Positions 9,666 through 19,233 of a stretch of DNA of 64,000 nt are shown one piece after another (position 1 is the first letter of the stretch; every line of letters starts with the position of its first letter). Below the pieces are notes generated by a model. That model did not search any database and had not been told where the DNA came from. It saw only the letters and a program-made list of their open reading frames with translations. The translations under genes were made by a program, and so were the position numbers. This stretch comes from Microbacterium sp. H1-D42 (GTDB lineage: Bacteria > Actinomycetota > Actinomycetes > Actinomycetales > Microbacteriaceae). The DNA lies in contig NZ_CP093342.1 in assembly GCF_022637555.1 (NCBI RefSeq), positions 3,348,001 through 3,412,000 on the forward strand, written 5' to 3'.

Positions 9666-12467
9666 ATGTCAGAACAATCCGCCCGCACACGAAGGCGTGT
9701 CGCGGCGATTTCATCGGCGTTCGCGCTCGTCGCTGCCGGCCTCACCGCCGGTGCGATCCCCGCCATCGCGGCGCCGCCCGCCGATCCGCCACCGCCCCCA
9801 GCGACGATCGGCTCCGGCGAGTACTACATGAACTACGTCGCCCCGCGCGCGGAGAGCGCATTCGACACCACCGGTGACATCCGCGTCACCGACGCCAACG
9901 GCAACCGCAAGGGTGCGTCCGGCGGCAAGGCGCTGGAGCGCGCGACCGAGCATGATCACAAGTTCGCGCAGGGCAACCCGATGGCAGCGAAGCAGCTGGC
10001 CAAGACCGAGGCGAAGTCGATGAAGACGGGCAAGAGCCCCAAGGCACTGAAGAAGTCGAAGACGACTCAGCAGGCCAAGCTGCTCACGATCCTCGTCGAG
10101 TTCGACGGCACCGAGGACTTCAGCGATCAGTACGTGCCGACCGAGTTCGGCGCGACGCCGTGCAAGCCCGGTGATGTGCAGGGGCCCGTGCTGCACAACA
10201 ACATCCCCAACCCCGCGAACGCTTCGCACGAGGACAACAACACGATGTGGGTGTCCGACTTCTCGAGCGAGCACTTCAACAAGATGCTCTTCTCGGACGA
10301 TGGCATCACCGAGCGCGTGCGTCCCGACCTCACCGGCCCCGACGGCAAGCCCGGCTTCGACATCTCCGGCTACACGATGAAGAACATGTACGAGGAGATG
10401 TCACGCGGCGCCTACACCCTCACGGGCGAGGCGACCGAATGGGTCAGCGTGCCGCACTCCGAGGCGTACTACGGCGCCACCCGCTGCTTCAAGAACGACG
10501 CAGGCGAGTGGGAGGCCGGCCCCATGCAGGACATGCAGGGCCACCCCGACAACCCGAACGGTCCTGGACAGCTGCCGATCGATGCCGCAGCCGCCCTCGC
10601 GGCCGCGCAGCCTGACTTCCCGTGGGCCGACTACGACATCGAGGACCAGGGCGACCGCGACGGCGACGGCAACGTCAACGAGCCGGACGGTGTGATCGAC
10701 CACGTCGTGCTCGTGCACGCCGGTGAGGACAAGTCCGGTGGCGGCGGAGCCCAGGGCACCTACGCGATCTGGGCGCACTCGTCCGCGGTCGCGGGTGGTG
10801 CGTCGATCCCCGGCACCGACCTGAAGATCTCGAACTACATCGTGCAGCCCGAGGACTCCGGCGTCGGCGTGTTCGCACACGAGTACGGCCACGACCTCGG
10901 CCTGCCCGACCTGTACGACACGTCGAACGCGGCGAACTCCGACATCGACTTCTGGGATCTGATGAGCTCGGGGTCGCACTCCGGACCGATCTTCCAGTCG
11001 ATGCCGACGCACATGGGCATCTGGGACAAGTGGGTGCTCGGCTGGGCCGACCCCGAGGTGATCAACCCGGGTGATGGCACCAAGACCGTCAAGGTGGGTC
11101 AGACCTCGCGTCCCAAGAAGGGCACCGAGGACGGGATCAAGATCAACCTGCCCGACAAGAAGATCGTGCTGGCCGAACCGCACAGCGGAACCGAGATGTG
11201 GTACTCGGGCGCTGACCAGGACTGGGCCGACATCCGGCTCACCCGCTCGTTCGACTCCGTCCCCGCCGATGCGAAGTTCTGGATGTGGAACGACTATGTG
11301 ATCGAAGAGGACTGGGACTTCGGCTTCGTCGAGGTCTCGACCGACGGCGGTTCGACCTGGACCGAGCAGAAGGTCTACGACGAAGCAGGCGGTCTGGTCA
11401 GCACGGACGACGGCTACGGCGACCCGAACAACCGCATGGCCGACTTCGGCGGCAAGAAGTACGGTCTGACCGGGTCGACCGACGGATGGCGTCACGACTA
11501 CGTCGACCTGTCGGCATTCGCGGGTCAGAACGTCCAGGTGCGTCTGCGCATGGCCACTGACGCCGCCTTCCAGGAGCGCGGCTGGTTCTCGGATGACTTC
11601 TCGCTGACCAGCGGATCCGAGACCGTCTGGAGCGACGACGTCGAATCCGGCGACAACGGCTGGACGGCGACCGTGTCGTCGTTCACCGACACGACCGGTG
11701 GCGGCTGGATCCAGGACACCGGCACGCAGGTCAAGGCGCAGTACTACATGGTCGAATGGCGCAACCTCGACGGGTTCGACGAAGGCCTGAGGTACGGCTA
11801 CACCACGGTGTACAGCGACGACGCCTGGAAGGTCGAGAAGGTTCCCTACAACGCGCCTGGCGCGCTGGTCTGGTACCGCGACGCGGTCTACGGCAACACC
11901 AACCACGTCACCTCCAACCTGGCCGGACTCCCCAGTTACGGCGCGAAGGGCGGTCTGCTCCTGGTGGACAGCCACTTCGATCCACTGCGTCGCACCGGCG
12001 AGGGCGCTGAGATCGACCCGAGCGTGCTGAAGAACCTCTCCAGCCGTGCACAGTCGTCGAACGCGGCCTTCGGCCTGCAGAAGACGTACCAGTTCGAGGA
12101 CTGCGTGGTCGATGCCTCGTTCAACGAGGGCTGCACGATCCTGAAGCCCCAGGCCGCGGTGAGCACGTTCACCGACAACAAGGGCTGGGCTCCTGGCATC
12201 GAGGCACGCGACGACGGGCTGTACTACCGACTGGCTGACGGCTCTGTGGTCGTCCCGTCGGTCGGCAACGCCCCGTACACCACGCGTGTGGTCAACTCGG
12301 ACGGCACTCCGGCAACGGATCTGTATGGTCTCGACATCGGAAACACCGTGCTCGGCACCGGAAACCCCGCCGACTCCGGCGTGGGCTACGGCACCGTGGT
12401 CACGGTGAAGAAGTCGATGCAGAACAACACTGCCGCGCTCATCACGGTGACGGCCCCCAAGGGCTGA
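9666..12467 (+). CDS. Secreted immune inhibitor A-like metalloprotease (peptidase M6)
   Basis: A 933-residue zinc endopeptidase (a GTG one codon earlier is the alternative start; AAGGGAG lies upstream). Residues 1-37 form a signal peptide (basic RTRRRV, then hydrophobic, ending IAAPP). A Lys-rich propeptide-like region follows (residues ~70-145). The catalytic site is HEYGHDLGLPD at about residue 405, the M6 zinc motif. After it come two beta-sandwich regions (SVDGGSTW/WSDDVESG repeats, residues ~540-680) typical of InhA, which bind calcium and substrate. There is no LPXTG sorting signal, so it should be released. Standing alone with its own terminator, it probably provides peptides from external protein. 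Confidence 0.93.
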   Translation: MSEQSARTRRRVAAISSAFALVAAGLTAGAIPAIAAPPADPPPPPATIGSGEYYMNYVAPRAESAFDTTGDIRVTDANGNRKGASGGKALERATEHDHKFAQGNPMAAKQLAKTEAKSMKTGKSPKALKKSKTTQQAKLLTILVEFDGTEDFSDQYVPTEFGATPCKPGDVQGPVLHNNIPNPANASHEDNNTMWVSDFSSEHFNKMLFSDDGITERVRPDLTGPDGKPGFDISGYTMKNMYEEMSRGAYTLTGEATEWVSVPHSEAYYGATRCFKNDAGEWEAGPMQDMQGHPDNPNGPGQLPIDAAAALAAAQPDFPWADYDIEDQGDRDGDGNVNEPDGVIDHVVLVHAGEDKSGGGGAQGTYAIWAHSSAVAGGASIPGTDLKISNYIVQPEDSGVGVFAHEYGHDLGLPDLYDTSNAANSDIDFWDLMSSGSHSGPIFQSMPTHMGIWDKWVLGWADPEVINPGDGTKTVKVGQTSRPKKGTEDGIKINLPDKKIVLAEPHSGTEMWYSGADQDWADIRLTRSFDSVPADAKFWMWNDYVIEEDWDFGFVEVSTDGGSTWTEQKVYDEAGGLVSTDDGYGDPNNRMADFGGKKYGLTGSTDGWRHDYVDLSAFAGQNVQVRLRMATDAAFQERGWFSDDFSLTSGSETVWSDDVESGDNGWTATVSSFTDTTGGGWIQDTGTQVKAQYYMVEWRNLDGFDEGLRYGYTTVYSDDAWKVEKVPYNAPGALVWYRDAVYGNTNHVTSNLAGLPSYGAKGGLLLVDSHFDPLRRTGEGAEIDPSVLKNLSSRAQSSNAAFGLQKTYQFEDCVVDASFNEGCTILKPQAAVSTFTDNKGWAPGIEARDDGLYYRLADGSVVVPSVGNAPYTTRVVNSDGTPATDLYGLDIGNTVLGTGNPADSGVGYGTVVTVKKSMQNNTAALITVTAPKG

Positions 12468-12500
12468 TCCCCGGGCCCTCCGGGCCCATCCACTGAGAAA

Positions 12501-12540
12501 CCACTCCCCGCGTGAGAAATCACGTGAGGAGTGGTTTTTC
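12501..12540 (+). terminator. Rho-independent terminator after the M6 protease
   Basis: Stem CCACTCC (12501-12507) / GGAGTGG (12528-12534) enclosing an inner CGTGA/TCACG helix with a GAAA loop, followed by TTTTTC. The stem and T-run are both clear. Confidence 0.85.
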
Positions 12541-12601
12541 GTGCGGCATGTGGTTTCTCGCGCGGGCACGAGAGCGGGGTGGGAGAGGGGCGGATGCTGG
12601 A

Positions 12602-12615
12602 TGTGAGCGTTACCT
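12602..12615. promoter_or_regulatory. Possible auxiliary LacI-type operator
   Basis: TGTGAGCGTTACCT shares its first eight bases with the better operator centred 55 bp downstream. It overlaps the putative -35 box of the sugar transporter promoter. Weak alone; supported by position. Confidence 0.4.
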
Positions 12616-12639
12616 AGAAATCTCTGCTATGGGCATAAT
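12610..12639 (+). promoter_or_regulatory. Putative promoter of the LacI-controlled sugar transporter
   Basis: TTACCT (12610-12615) and CATAAT (12634-12639) spaced 18 bases are the best -35/-10 pair in the 294-base gap. The main operator lies just downstream of the expected start, a position suited to repression. Confidence 0.4.
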
Positions 12640-12656
12640 CACGGCCACCCCTGGTT

Positions 12657-12670
12657 TGTGAGCGCAAACA
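12657..12670. promoter_or_regulatory. LacI-family operator of the sugar transporter operon
   Basis: TGTGAGCGCAAACA, a central-CG pseudo-palindrome of LacI type. Reverse-complemented, the site before the GH35 gene (18122-18135) matches at 13 of 14 positions. Confidence 0.7.
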
Positions 12671-12761
12671 TTCTCATGTTTAATGGCCACGGAGCACCCA
12701 CCCGCGAAGCGGGCGGGCATCCGAAACCACCAGCCCCTCGCACTCATCGGAGAGCACAGCA

Positions 12762-14072
12762 ATGGCATCCACGTCACGCATCACTCGCACCGCCGCCGTC
12801 GTCGCGGTCGGTGCCCTGTCCGCCTTCGGCCTGGCTGCCTGCAGCAGCGACGCAGGCGACGCGCCCACCAGCGGCGATCCCGTCACGATCGAGTACATGC
12901 ACCGTCTGCCCGACGGCGAGGGCATGACCGCCGTCAACGACATCGTCAAGCGCTGGAACGACGAGAACCCGAACATCCAGGTCAAGGCCACGAAGTTCGA
13001 CGGCAACGCGCCCGACATGATCCTCAAGCTCGAGACCGACGTCAAGGCCGGCAACGCGCCCTGCCTCGCGCAGACCGGCTACGCCGAGGTTCCGCAGCTG
13101 TTCGTCAAGGGCCTGCTCGAGGACGTCGCCGGCGAGGCGAAGAAGTACGAGGAGAACTACTCGGCCGGTGCCTTCAGCGGCATGCGCGTCGGCGACGCCG
13201 TCGTCGGCCTTCCGCAGGACGTCGGCCCGCTGGTGTACTTCTACAACGAGACCGCGTTCGGCGAGCTCGGCCTCGACGCGCCCGCCACGCTTGCCGACCT
13301 GACGGCCGACTCGGCCACCGCCGCAGCCGCCGGCAAGTACGTCACCGCCTTCACGCCCGACGAGGCGCACAACTGGCTCGCCGCACAGTCGGCTGCCGCC
13401 GGTGACACCTGGTTCGGCACCGAGGGCGACGCCTGGAGCGTGAACGCTGAGGGCGAAGGCTCCGAGCGCGTCGCCGCGTTCTGGCAGGGTCTGCTCGACA
13501 ACAAGCAGACGCTCTCCACCGAGCGCTGGGGCGAGGGCTTCACCGCCGCTCTGAACAACGGCAGCCTGATCGGCCACATCGGCGCCGCATGGGAGGCAGG
13601 CTTCCTGCTCGACTCGCTCGACGGCACCCCGGCCGAGGGCCAGTGGCGCGTGGCGCAGCTGCCCGACTTCGGCGCCGGCGCCCTCAGCGGCCCCGACGGC
13701 GGATCCGGTGTCTCGGTTCTGAAGGGCTGCGAGAACCCGGCCGAGGCCATGGAGTTCAACAACTGGTTCAACACCCAGATCGATGACCTCGCCTCGCAGG
13801 GTCTGGTCGTCGCCGCCACCGGCGCTGTCGAGACCCCCGAGAAGATGGCCCGCCAGTTCGGCGGTCAGGATGTCATGAGCGAGCTCGCCACCGCGACCGC
13901 GAACATGAACCCGGACTTCCCGTACGCCCCCGGCTTCTCGACGCTGTCGAAGATGAACGAGACCGCAGCAGCTGCCACGACCGGCGGCGCGAAGGTCGCC
14001 GACATCTTCACCACCGCGCAGAACACGGCGGTGTCCTCACTGAAGGACCTCGGCCTGCCGGTCGCCGAGTGA
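12762..14072 (+). CDS. Sugar ABC transporter substrate-binding lipoprotein
   Basis: A 436-residue family 1 extracellular solute-binding protein. It has a lipoprotein signal peptide with lipobox LAAC (Cys near residue 27), then the usual two-lobed region (VTIEYMHRLPDGEG..., VGPLVYFYNETAFGELGLD). It should be tethered to the outer face of the membrane and hand sugar to the two permeases that follow. Good ribosome site (GGAGAG) before the ATG. The operator upstream and the GH35 gene downstream point to a beta-galactoside or galacto-oligosaccharide ligand. No ATPase gene is in the operon; a shared MsiK-like ATPase elsewhere is the usual solution in actinobacteria. Confidence 0.92.
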   Translation: MASTSRITRTAAVVAVGALSAFGLAACSSDAGDAPTSGDPVTIEYMHRLPDGEGMTAVNDIVKRWNDENPNIQVKATKFDGNAPDMILKLETDVKAGNAPCLAQTGYAEVPQLFVKGLLEDVAGEAKKYEENYSAGAFSGMRVGDAVVGLPQDVGPLVYFYNETAFGELGLDAPATLADLTADSATAAAAGKYVTAFTPDEAHNWLAAQSAAAGDTWFGTEGDAWSVNAEGEGSERVAAFWQGLLDNKQTLSTERWGEGFTAALNNGSLIGHIGAAWEAGFLLDSLDGTPAEGQWRVAQLPDFGAGALSGPDGGSGVSVLKGCENPAEAMEFNNWFNTQIDDLASQGLVVAATGAVETPEKMARQFGGQDVMSELATATANMNPDFPYAPGFSTLSKMNETAAAATTGGAKVADIFTTAQNTAVSSLKDLGLPVAE

Positions 14073-14156
14073 CGGCTGATCGCGACAGAGTATGACATCG
14101 ACGGCGGAGGGCACCACGAGTGCTCTCCGCCGTCTGCATGAGCAGGAAGGACGCAC

Positions 14157-15191
14157 ATGGTCACCGTGACCGACAGTCGCGGCGGCTCCCGCCGCGCAGG
14201 AGCGCAGCCCGAGTCGAGTCCCGCCAGCGGGCCCGGAAGCAGCGGGCCCGGAAACACAGTGCCCGGGTCCAGTCACACGCGCAGAAGGCGCGGCAAGGGC
14301 ATCCGACGCGAGGGTCTGACGGGCTGGATGTTCCTGCTGCCCTTCGCCATCCTGTTCGCGCTGGTCTTCCTCGTGCCGATCATCGTCTCGATCCGCTCGG
14401 CGTTCTTCAACCAGGTGCCAGGCGGCGGCGGGCTGTACGGCGGCGGTGAACTGGTCGACACGTTCGTCGGCTTCGAGAACTTCGCCCTCGCGATCGGCAA
14501 CAGCGCGTTCTGGATCGGCATGGGCCGGGTGGTCGTCTACGCCGCCTTCCAGATCCCGGTGATGATCCTCGTCGCGCTCGGCCTCGCGCTGCTGCTCGAC
14601 TCGTACATCGTGCGCCGTCCGGCGCTGTTCCGCCTCGCGTTCTTCCTGCCGTACGCCGTGCCAGGCGTGATCGCGGCGATGATCTGGCTGTACCTCTACA
14701 CGCCCGAGGTCTCGCCGTTCATGGAGTACCTGCCAGCCGGCACCGACTTCATGGCACCGCAGACCATCCTGCTGTCGATGGCGAACATGACCACCTGGAC
14801 CTACACCGGGTACAACATGCTGATCTTCCTGTCGGCGCTGCAGGCGATCCCGCGCGACCTCTACGAGGCTGCCCGCCTCGACGGCGCCACCGGGTTCCAG
14901 ATCGCCACGCGCATCAAGGTGCCCATGGTGCGCGGCGCCGCGCTGCTGGCCGTGCTGCTGTCGATCATCGGCACGATCCAGCTGTTCAACGAGCCCGTGA
15001 TCATGCAGGGGGCGAACTCGTGGATGGGCAAGGACTACACGCCCATGATGCTCACGTACAACTCCATGATGGGTGAGCTCTCGCCCTCGGGCAGCGGCCC
15101 GGCCTCGGCCTACTCGCTGCTCATGGCCGTCATCGCGGGTGTGCTCGCGATCGTCTACGCGCTGCTGCAGCGCCGCAAGGGAGACGCGTGA
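14157..15191 (+). CDS. Sugar ABC transporter permease (MalF/UgpA type)
   Basis: A 344-residue inner-membrane permease. A disordered Ser/Gly/Arg-rich N terminus (residues 1-50) precedes six membrane helices, and the EAA loop EAARLDGATGFQIATRIKVP (near residue 240) contacts the ATPase. A ribosome site (AGGAAGGA) precedes the ATG. Its stop overlaps the start of the next permease (GTGA), so both halves of the channel are made together. Confidence 0.92.
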   Translation: MVTVTDSRGGSRRAGAQPESSPASGPGSSGPGNTVPGSSHTRRRRGKGIRREGLTGWMFLLPFAILFALVFLVPIIVSIRSAFFNQVPGGGGLYGGGELVDTFVGFENFALAIGNSAFWIGMGRVVVYAAFQIPVMILVALGLALLLDSYIVRRPALFRLAFFLPYAVPGVIAAMIWLYLYTPEVSPFMEYLPAGTDFMAPQTILLSMANMTTWTYTGYNMLIFLSALQAIPRDLYEAARLDGATGFQIATRIKVPMVRGAALLAVLLSIIGTIQLFNEPVIMQGANSWMGKDYTPMMLTYNSMMGELSPSGSGPASAYSLLMAVIAGVLAIVYALLQRRKGDA

Positions 15192-16156
15192 CCATGGCAT
15201 CCGCACCTGTCGTTTCGAGCGCAACCGTCACTTCGACCGCATCCGCCGTCGAGAACAACGTCGCCGCCGCGAAGCCGCGCCGCGAGCGCAAGCCGCGGGG
15301 CGCCGACGAGCCGCCCCGCTCGGTCGCACCGAGCGCGCTCGCCCGCACATTCGGCATCATCGCGCTGATCGTCGCGATGCTGTACTTCCTCGTTCCGGTG
15401 TTCTGGCTGCTGGTGGCATCCACCAAGGACAACGCCGACCTGGTCTCGTCGTTCGGGTTCTGGTTCGCGGACTGGAACCTCGACACGAACTACGACAGCC
15501 TGATGGGCTGGACGCAGGGACTGTTCTGGCGCTGGGTCGGCAACTCGATCCTGTACTCGGTGAGCGCCGGCGTGATCGGCACGCTGTTCGCCGTCATGGC
15601 GGGCTACGCGATCGCGAAGTTCTCGTTCCCCGGCAAGAAGATCGCCGTCGGCGTGATCATGGCTGGACTGCTGCTGCCGGTGGCGCTGCTCACGGTGCCG
15701 CTGTACATCGAGTTCAGCGCGCTCGGACTGACGAACACGATCTGGTCGATCATCATCCCCTCGGCCGTCTCGCCGTTCGGCGTGTTCCTCGGCATGGTGT
15801 TCGCGCAGTCGTCGGTGCCGACCGAGCTGCTCGAAGCCGCCCGCATCGACGGCGCCAGTGAGGCGCGCATCTTCTTCACGATTGTGCTGCGTCTGCTGAG
15901 CCCGGCGATGGTGACGATCTTCCTGTTCATCTTCGTCGCGACGTGGAACAACTTCCTGCTGCCGCTGATGATGGTCTCCAGTCCCGAGCTCAAGCCCGTG
16001 ACCCTTGGCCTGTACGGCATGATGAGCTACTTCTCGCCCGACAAGGGCGCGGTCATGCTCGGCGCCCTGCTCGGGGTGATCCCGCTGGTGATCCTGTTCT
16101 TCACGCTGCAGCGCTACTGGCGCAGCGGCCTCTCCGCCGGCGCCGTGAAGGGCTGA
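15188..16156 (+). CDS. Sugar ABC transporter permease (MalG type)
   Basis: A 322-residue permease, second half of the channel. It has a polar N terminus, six membrane helices and the EAA loop LLEAARIDGASEARIFFTIV (near residue 220). The GTG at 15188 overlaps the preceding stop; an ATG at 15194 is an equally possible start. Last gene of the transporter operon, followed by a strong hairpin. Confidence 0.92.
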   Translation: MTMASAPVVSSATVTSTASAVENNVAAAKPRRERKPRGADEPPRSVAPSALARTFGIIALIVAMLYFLVPVFWLLVASTKDNADLVSSFGFWFADWNLDTNYDSLMGWTQGLFWRWVGNSILYSVSAGVIGTLFAVMAGYAIAKFSFPGKKIAVGVIMAGLLLPVALLTVPLYIEFSALGLTNTIWSIIIPSAVSPFGVFLGMVFAQSSVPTELLEAARIDGASEARIFFTIVLRLLSPAMVTIFLFIFVATWNNFLLPLMMVSSPELKPVTLGLYGMMSYFSPDKGAVMLGALLGVIPLVILFFTLQRYWRSGLSAGAVKG

Positions 16157-16188
16157 CGCCCGGCTCGGCGCTCCGGCGCCGCACATGA

Positions 16189-16222
16189 AGAGCACCTCTC
16201 GCTGATCAGCCGGAGGTGCTCT
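16189..16222. terminator. Hairpin terminator between the converging permease and GH35 genes
   Basis: Perfect 10-bp stem AGAGCACCTC / GAGGTGCTCT with a 14-base loop that can itself pair (GCTGATCAGC). There is no long T-run on either side, so termination strength is uncertain. The remaining bases to 16355 show no ORF. Confidence 0.65.
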
Positions 16223-16355
16223 CTGTCTGTGGACACGCACACGTGCCAGCATCCGGCCCTGCAGGGAGCCAAATGCCGGGTAAGAAGCCTCCACAAACGA
16301 CATCTGACTCCCCGGCACAGTGCCGAGGAGCCAGATGGGCGCGAGTGGCGCGGCG

Positions 16356-18101
16356 TCAGAAGCCGATGAACTCCTCGACCGGGCCGAAGTCCGGCTCCTC
16401 GCGGATCTCGACCGCGGAGCCGAGGCGATCGGTGTCGAGCACGACGATCTCGTTGGCCCCCTCGCGCCACAGCGGCGCCGGCGCGTACAGGGTCACCTGC
16501 GGTCCGCGCTCCCAGTAGCGCCCGAGCAGGAAGCCGTTCAGCCAGACCAGGCCCTTCGCGCCGCCGGGGAACGCCAGCCAGGCATCCGCCACCTCGGTGA
16601 CCTCGAGCGATGCCACGGCCACACCGGCCACACCGACAGCACCAGTAGCAGCGGGCACGCCGTCGCCGAGCACGCGGTGCTCCCACCCGTGCACGTAACG
16701 GCGACCGATCACGACACCCTGCAGAATGCCCTTGTCCTGGCCGGTGTACGGCCCGTAGTTGATGCGTCCGAGGCTCTCGACGATGATCGTCAGGCGCCCC
16801 TCGCCCCCCTTCGCCGGCAGCTCGAGGGTGTGCGCACCGTCGTGCTCGAACGTGCCGAGAAGCACGTCGTCCACGTACAGGGTGGCGCGATCGCGCAGCC
16901 CCAGGATGCTGATGGGCGACGATGCGGCGAACGAGATGTCCGCCTCGTAGGCGACCAGTCCGTCCTCGGCACCGAGGGCCTCGAATGTCAGGGGCATCGG
17001 CGCCTGCGCGGTGACCGGCACGGCCCGAACGACGTCGAGCAGCGATGCCTGCGGCGCCAGAGGGGCGGATGCTGAGCGCTGGCGCTTCGGAGCATCGGGG
17101 ATCGCCGGGAGCTCGCCGTCGTGGAACGGGGCGAACGCGGCGCGCAGCGCGTGGAACTTGTCGTTCAGCGTGCCGTCCTCGCCGATCGGCGCGTTCGAGT
17201 CGTACGACGTGACCGTCGGCTGGATGACGCCGTCGTGGTTGGCGCCGGCCCAGAAGCCGAAGTTCGTGCCGCCGTGCGCCATGTACAGGCTGACCGACCC
17301 GCCCTCGGCGAGCAGTTCGTCGACGGTGCCGATCATGCTCGGGACCGAGCGCACGTGGTGCTGCTCGCCCCAGTGGTCGAACCAGCCGCCCCACAGCTCG
17401 CTGCACATCAGGTGCTCGCCCTCGCGGCGCAGTGCGACCGCGGCCGGCACACCGGTGCCGAACGTGAAGGTGCCCATGGCACCGGGGGTGCTGCCGTTGC
17501 GCACCATGTCGGCGGTCGTGCCGTCGGCCGTCGTGAGCATCTCGACCATGCCGCGCGTGGTGAGTGCATCGCGCATGTGCGCCACGTAGCCGGCATCGCT
17601 GCCGTAGGAGCCGTACTCGTTCTCGACCTGGATGAGCCGGATCGGGCCGCCGTGCACGGCCTGCAGCGGTTCGAGCTGCGGGATCAGCTGATCGAACCAC
17701 GCGTCGACCGCGGCGAGGTAGACGGGATCGACCGTGCGCAGCGCGCGGGTGCGTCCTGACAGCCAGAACGGGATGCCGCCGTTCGACCACTCCGCGCAGA
17801 TGTACGGGCTGGGGCGCACGAAGACGTCGAGCCCCACCTCGCCCGCGATGCGGATGAAGAGCGCCAGGTCGCGCCAGCCGGTGAAGTCGTACTGCCCCTC
17901 GACGCGCTCGTGGAAGTTCCACGCGACGTAGGTGTCGACGGTGTTCGCGCCCATGGCGGCGAGGCGGCGCAGCCGGTCCTCCCACTGATCCGGGTGCACG
18001 CGGAAGTAATGCACGGCGCCGGACAGGATGCGGTGCGGCTTGCCGTCACGCAGGATCTCACCGTCGCGCCAGGTCAGCGACGGGGAAGCAGAGGTGGACA
18101 T
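16356..18101 (-). CDS. Beta-galactosidase, glycoside hydrolase family 35
   Basis: A 581-residue cytoplasmic enzyme (no signal peptide) that releases terminal beta-galactose. The GH35 TIM barrel carries the acid/base Glu in QVENEYGSYG (near residue 150) and the nucleophile Glu in MCSELWGGWFDHWG (near 230). C-terminal beta-sandwich domains follow and end in GRYWERGPQ. Start ATG at 18101 was chosen over an upstream extension because AAGGGAG sits at ideal spacing and family members begin about here. It diverges from its presumed LacI repressor, with the operator between them; the substrate is probably imported by the system at 12762-16156. Confidence 0.92.
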   Translation of the reverse strand: MSTSASPSLTWRDGEILRDGKPHRILSGAVHYFRVHPDQWEDRLRRLAAMGANTVDTYVAWNFHERVEGQYDFTGWRDLALFIRIAGEVGLDVFVRPSPYICAEWSNGGIPFWLSGRTRALRTVDPVYLAAVDAWFDQLIPQLEPLQAVHGGPIRLIQVENEYGSYGSDAGYVAHMRDALTTRGMVEMLTTADGTTADMVRNGSTPGAMGTFTFGTGVPAAVALRREGEHLMCSELWGGWFDHWGEQHHVRSVPSMIGTVDELLAEGGSVSLYMAHGGTNFGFWAGANHDGVIQPTVTSYDSNAPIGEDGTLNDKFHALRAAFAPFHDGELPAIPDAPKRQRSASAPLAPQASLLDVVRAVPVTAQAPMPLTFEALGAEDGLVAYEADISFAASSPISILGLRDRATLYVDDVLLGTFEHDGAHTLELPAKGGEGRLTIIVESLGRINYGPYTGQDKGILQGVVIGRRYVHGWEHRVLGDGVPAATGAVGVAGVAVASLEVTEVADAWLAFPGGAKGLVWLNGFLLGRYWERGPQVTLYAPAPLWREGANEIVVLDTDRLGSAVEIREEPDFGPVEEFIGF

Positions 18102-18121
18102 CAGATCTCCCTTGATGTTTA

Positions 18122-18135
18122 TGTTTGCGCTCTCA
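18122..18135. promoter_or_regulatory. LacI-family operator between GH35 and lacI
   Basis: TGTTTGCGCTCTCA. Its reverse complement differs at one position from the operator at 12657-12670, and the next base (T) is also shared. It lies about 20 bases before the GH35 start. Confidence 0.7.
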
Positions 18136-18178
18136 TTCTGGCATCCACTGGGCTTGTGGGCTAATCGCCGTCTGTCGC

Positions 18179-18184
18179 TAACAT
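18179..18184 (+). promoter_or_regulatory. -10 box for a leaderless lacI transcript
   Basis: TAACAT fits TANNNT and ends six bases before the lacI ATG, which has no ribosome site. Transcription would begin at or next to the A of the start codon. Confidence 0.5.
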
Positions 18185-18190
18185 GGGCAC

Positions 18191-19219
18191 ATGTCTCCGC
18201 GCCATCCCTCTGACGACCGCGCTCCGAACCAGGTCGACGTCGCCCGCCTCGCCGGCGTCTCGACGCAGACCGTGTCGCGCGTGATGTCCGGTCAGCAGAA
18301 CGTGCGCCCTGACACCGCCCGCCGGGTGCTGAACGCCGTCGAAGAGCTGGGCTACCGGGTGCATGCGGCCGCGGCGTCCCTGGCATCAGGTCGCACCCGC
18401 ATCCTCGGCGTGATCGTCGTCTCGACCGACCGCTACTCCACCGCGGCGCTCAGCGTCGGCATCCAGCAGGCCGCGGCCGAGCACCGCTACACCGTCACGA
18501 CCGCCGCCGTGGCCGACCATGCGTCCACCGACGCGTTCGTCGAGGCCTTCGACCGGCTAGAGCGCCAGGGCGCGGAGGGCATCATCCTCGGGGTGCCGGT
18601 CGAACTCGACAGCCCGGCCATGCGCCTGCGCACCGACCGCACGCCGTCGACCCGCAATGAGCGCCTGTCGATGGCACCGGACGCCCCTCTGATCGTCGAC
18701 CAGCACGCCATCGCACGGCTGGCCGTCGAGCATCTGCTCGACCTCGGCCACAAGACGGTTTGGCATGTGCCCGGCGACGCGTACTGGCTCGAGACCGTGC
18801 AGCGCCGCGAGGGGTGGGAGCAGGTGCTCACCGAGCGCGGCATCACCCCGCCGCCGCTGATTCCAGGCGACTGGACGCCCGAATCGGGCTACCGCGCAGG
18901 CCGCACGATCGCCGCGATCCCCGAGGCGACGGCCGTGTTCGTCTCCAGCGATGAGATGGCCTTCGGTCTGATCCGCGCCCTGCATGAGGCCGGACGCAGC
19001 GTGCCGGAGGACATCTCGGTGGTCAGCGTCGACGACATCGCCCTGGCCGGATTTGCGTCGCCCGCCCTCACGACCGTGCGCCAGCCGTTCGAGCAGATGG
19101 GCCGGGCCGCGGCACTGCGGATCATCGCCGAGATCGAGGGCGAGGATATCCCGGATGCTGCCGATGACGTGCACCCCGAGCTGATGGTCCGCTCCTCGAC
19201 GGCCGCGCCTCGCAAGTAG
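18191..19219 (+). CDS. LacI family transcriptional regulator of the GH35 system
   Basis: A 342-residue repressor. The helix-turn-helix is VDVARLAGVSTQTVSRVMSG (residues ~15-34), with hinge helix ARRVLNAVEELGYRVHAAAASLAS, followed by a periplasmic-binding-like sugar-sensing domain (VSVDDIALAGFASPALTTVRQ near residue 280). It is transcribed away from GH35 and very probably binds the two near-identical operators at 12657 and 18122, releasing them when galactose or a galactoside is present. The effector is inferred from the neighbours. Confidence 0.92.
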   Translation: MSPRHPSDDRAPNQVDVARLAGVSTQTVSRVMSGQQNVRPDTARRVLNAVEELGYRVHAAAASLASGRTRILGVIVVSTDRYSTAALSVGIQQAAAEHRYTVTTAAVADHASTDAFVEAFDRLERQGAEGIILGVPVELDSPAMRLRTDRTPSTRNERLSMAPDAPLIVDQHAIARLAVEHLLDLGHKTVWHVPGDAYWLETVQRREGWEQVLTERGITPPPLIPGDWTPESGYRAGRTIAAIPEATAVFVSSDEMAFGLIRALHEAGRSVPEDISVVSVDDIALAGFASPALTTVRQPFEQMGRAAALRIIAEIEGEDIPDAADDVHPELMVRSSTAAPRK

Positions 19220-19233
19220 GCGGATCGCCCGAC

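Noticed and set aside
10401..12569. 722-codon minus-strand ORF opposite the M6 protease
   Set aside because: Shadow of the protease gene; low-complexity Arg/Val/Gly-rich translation with no ribosome site or domain, and it covers the terminator.
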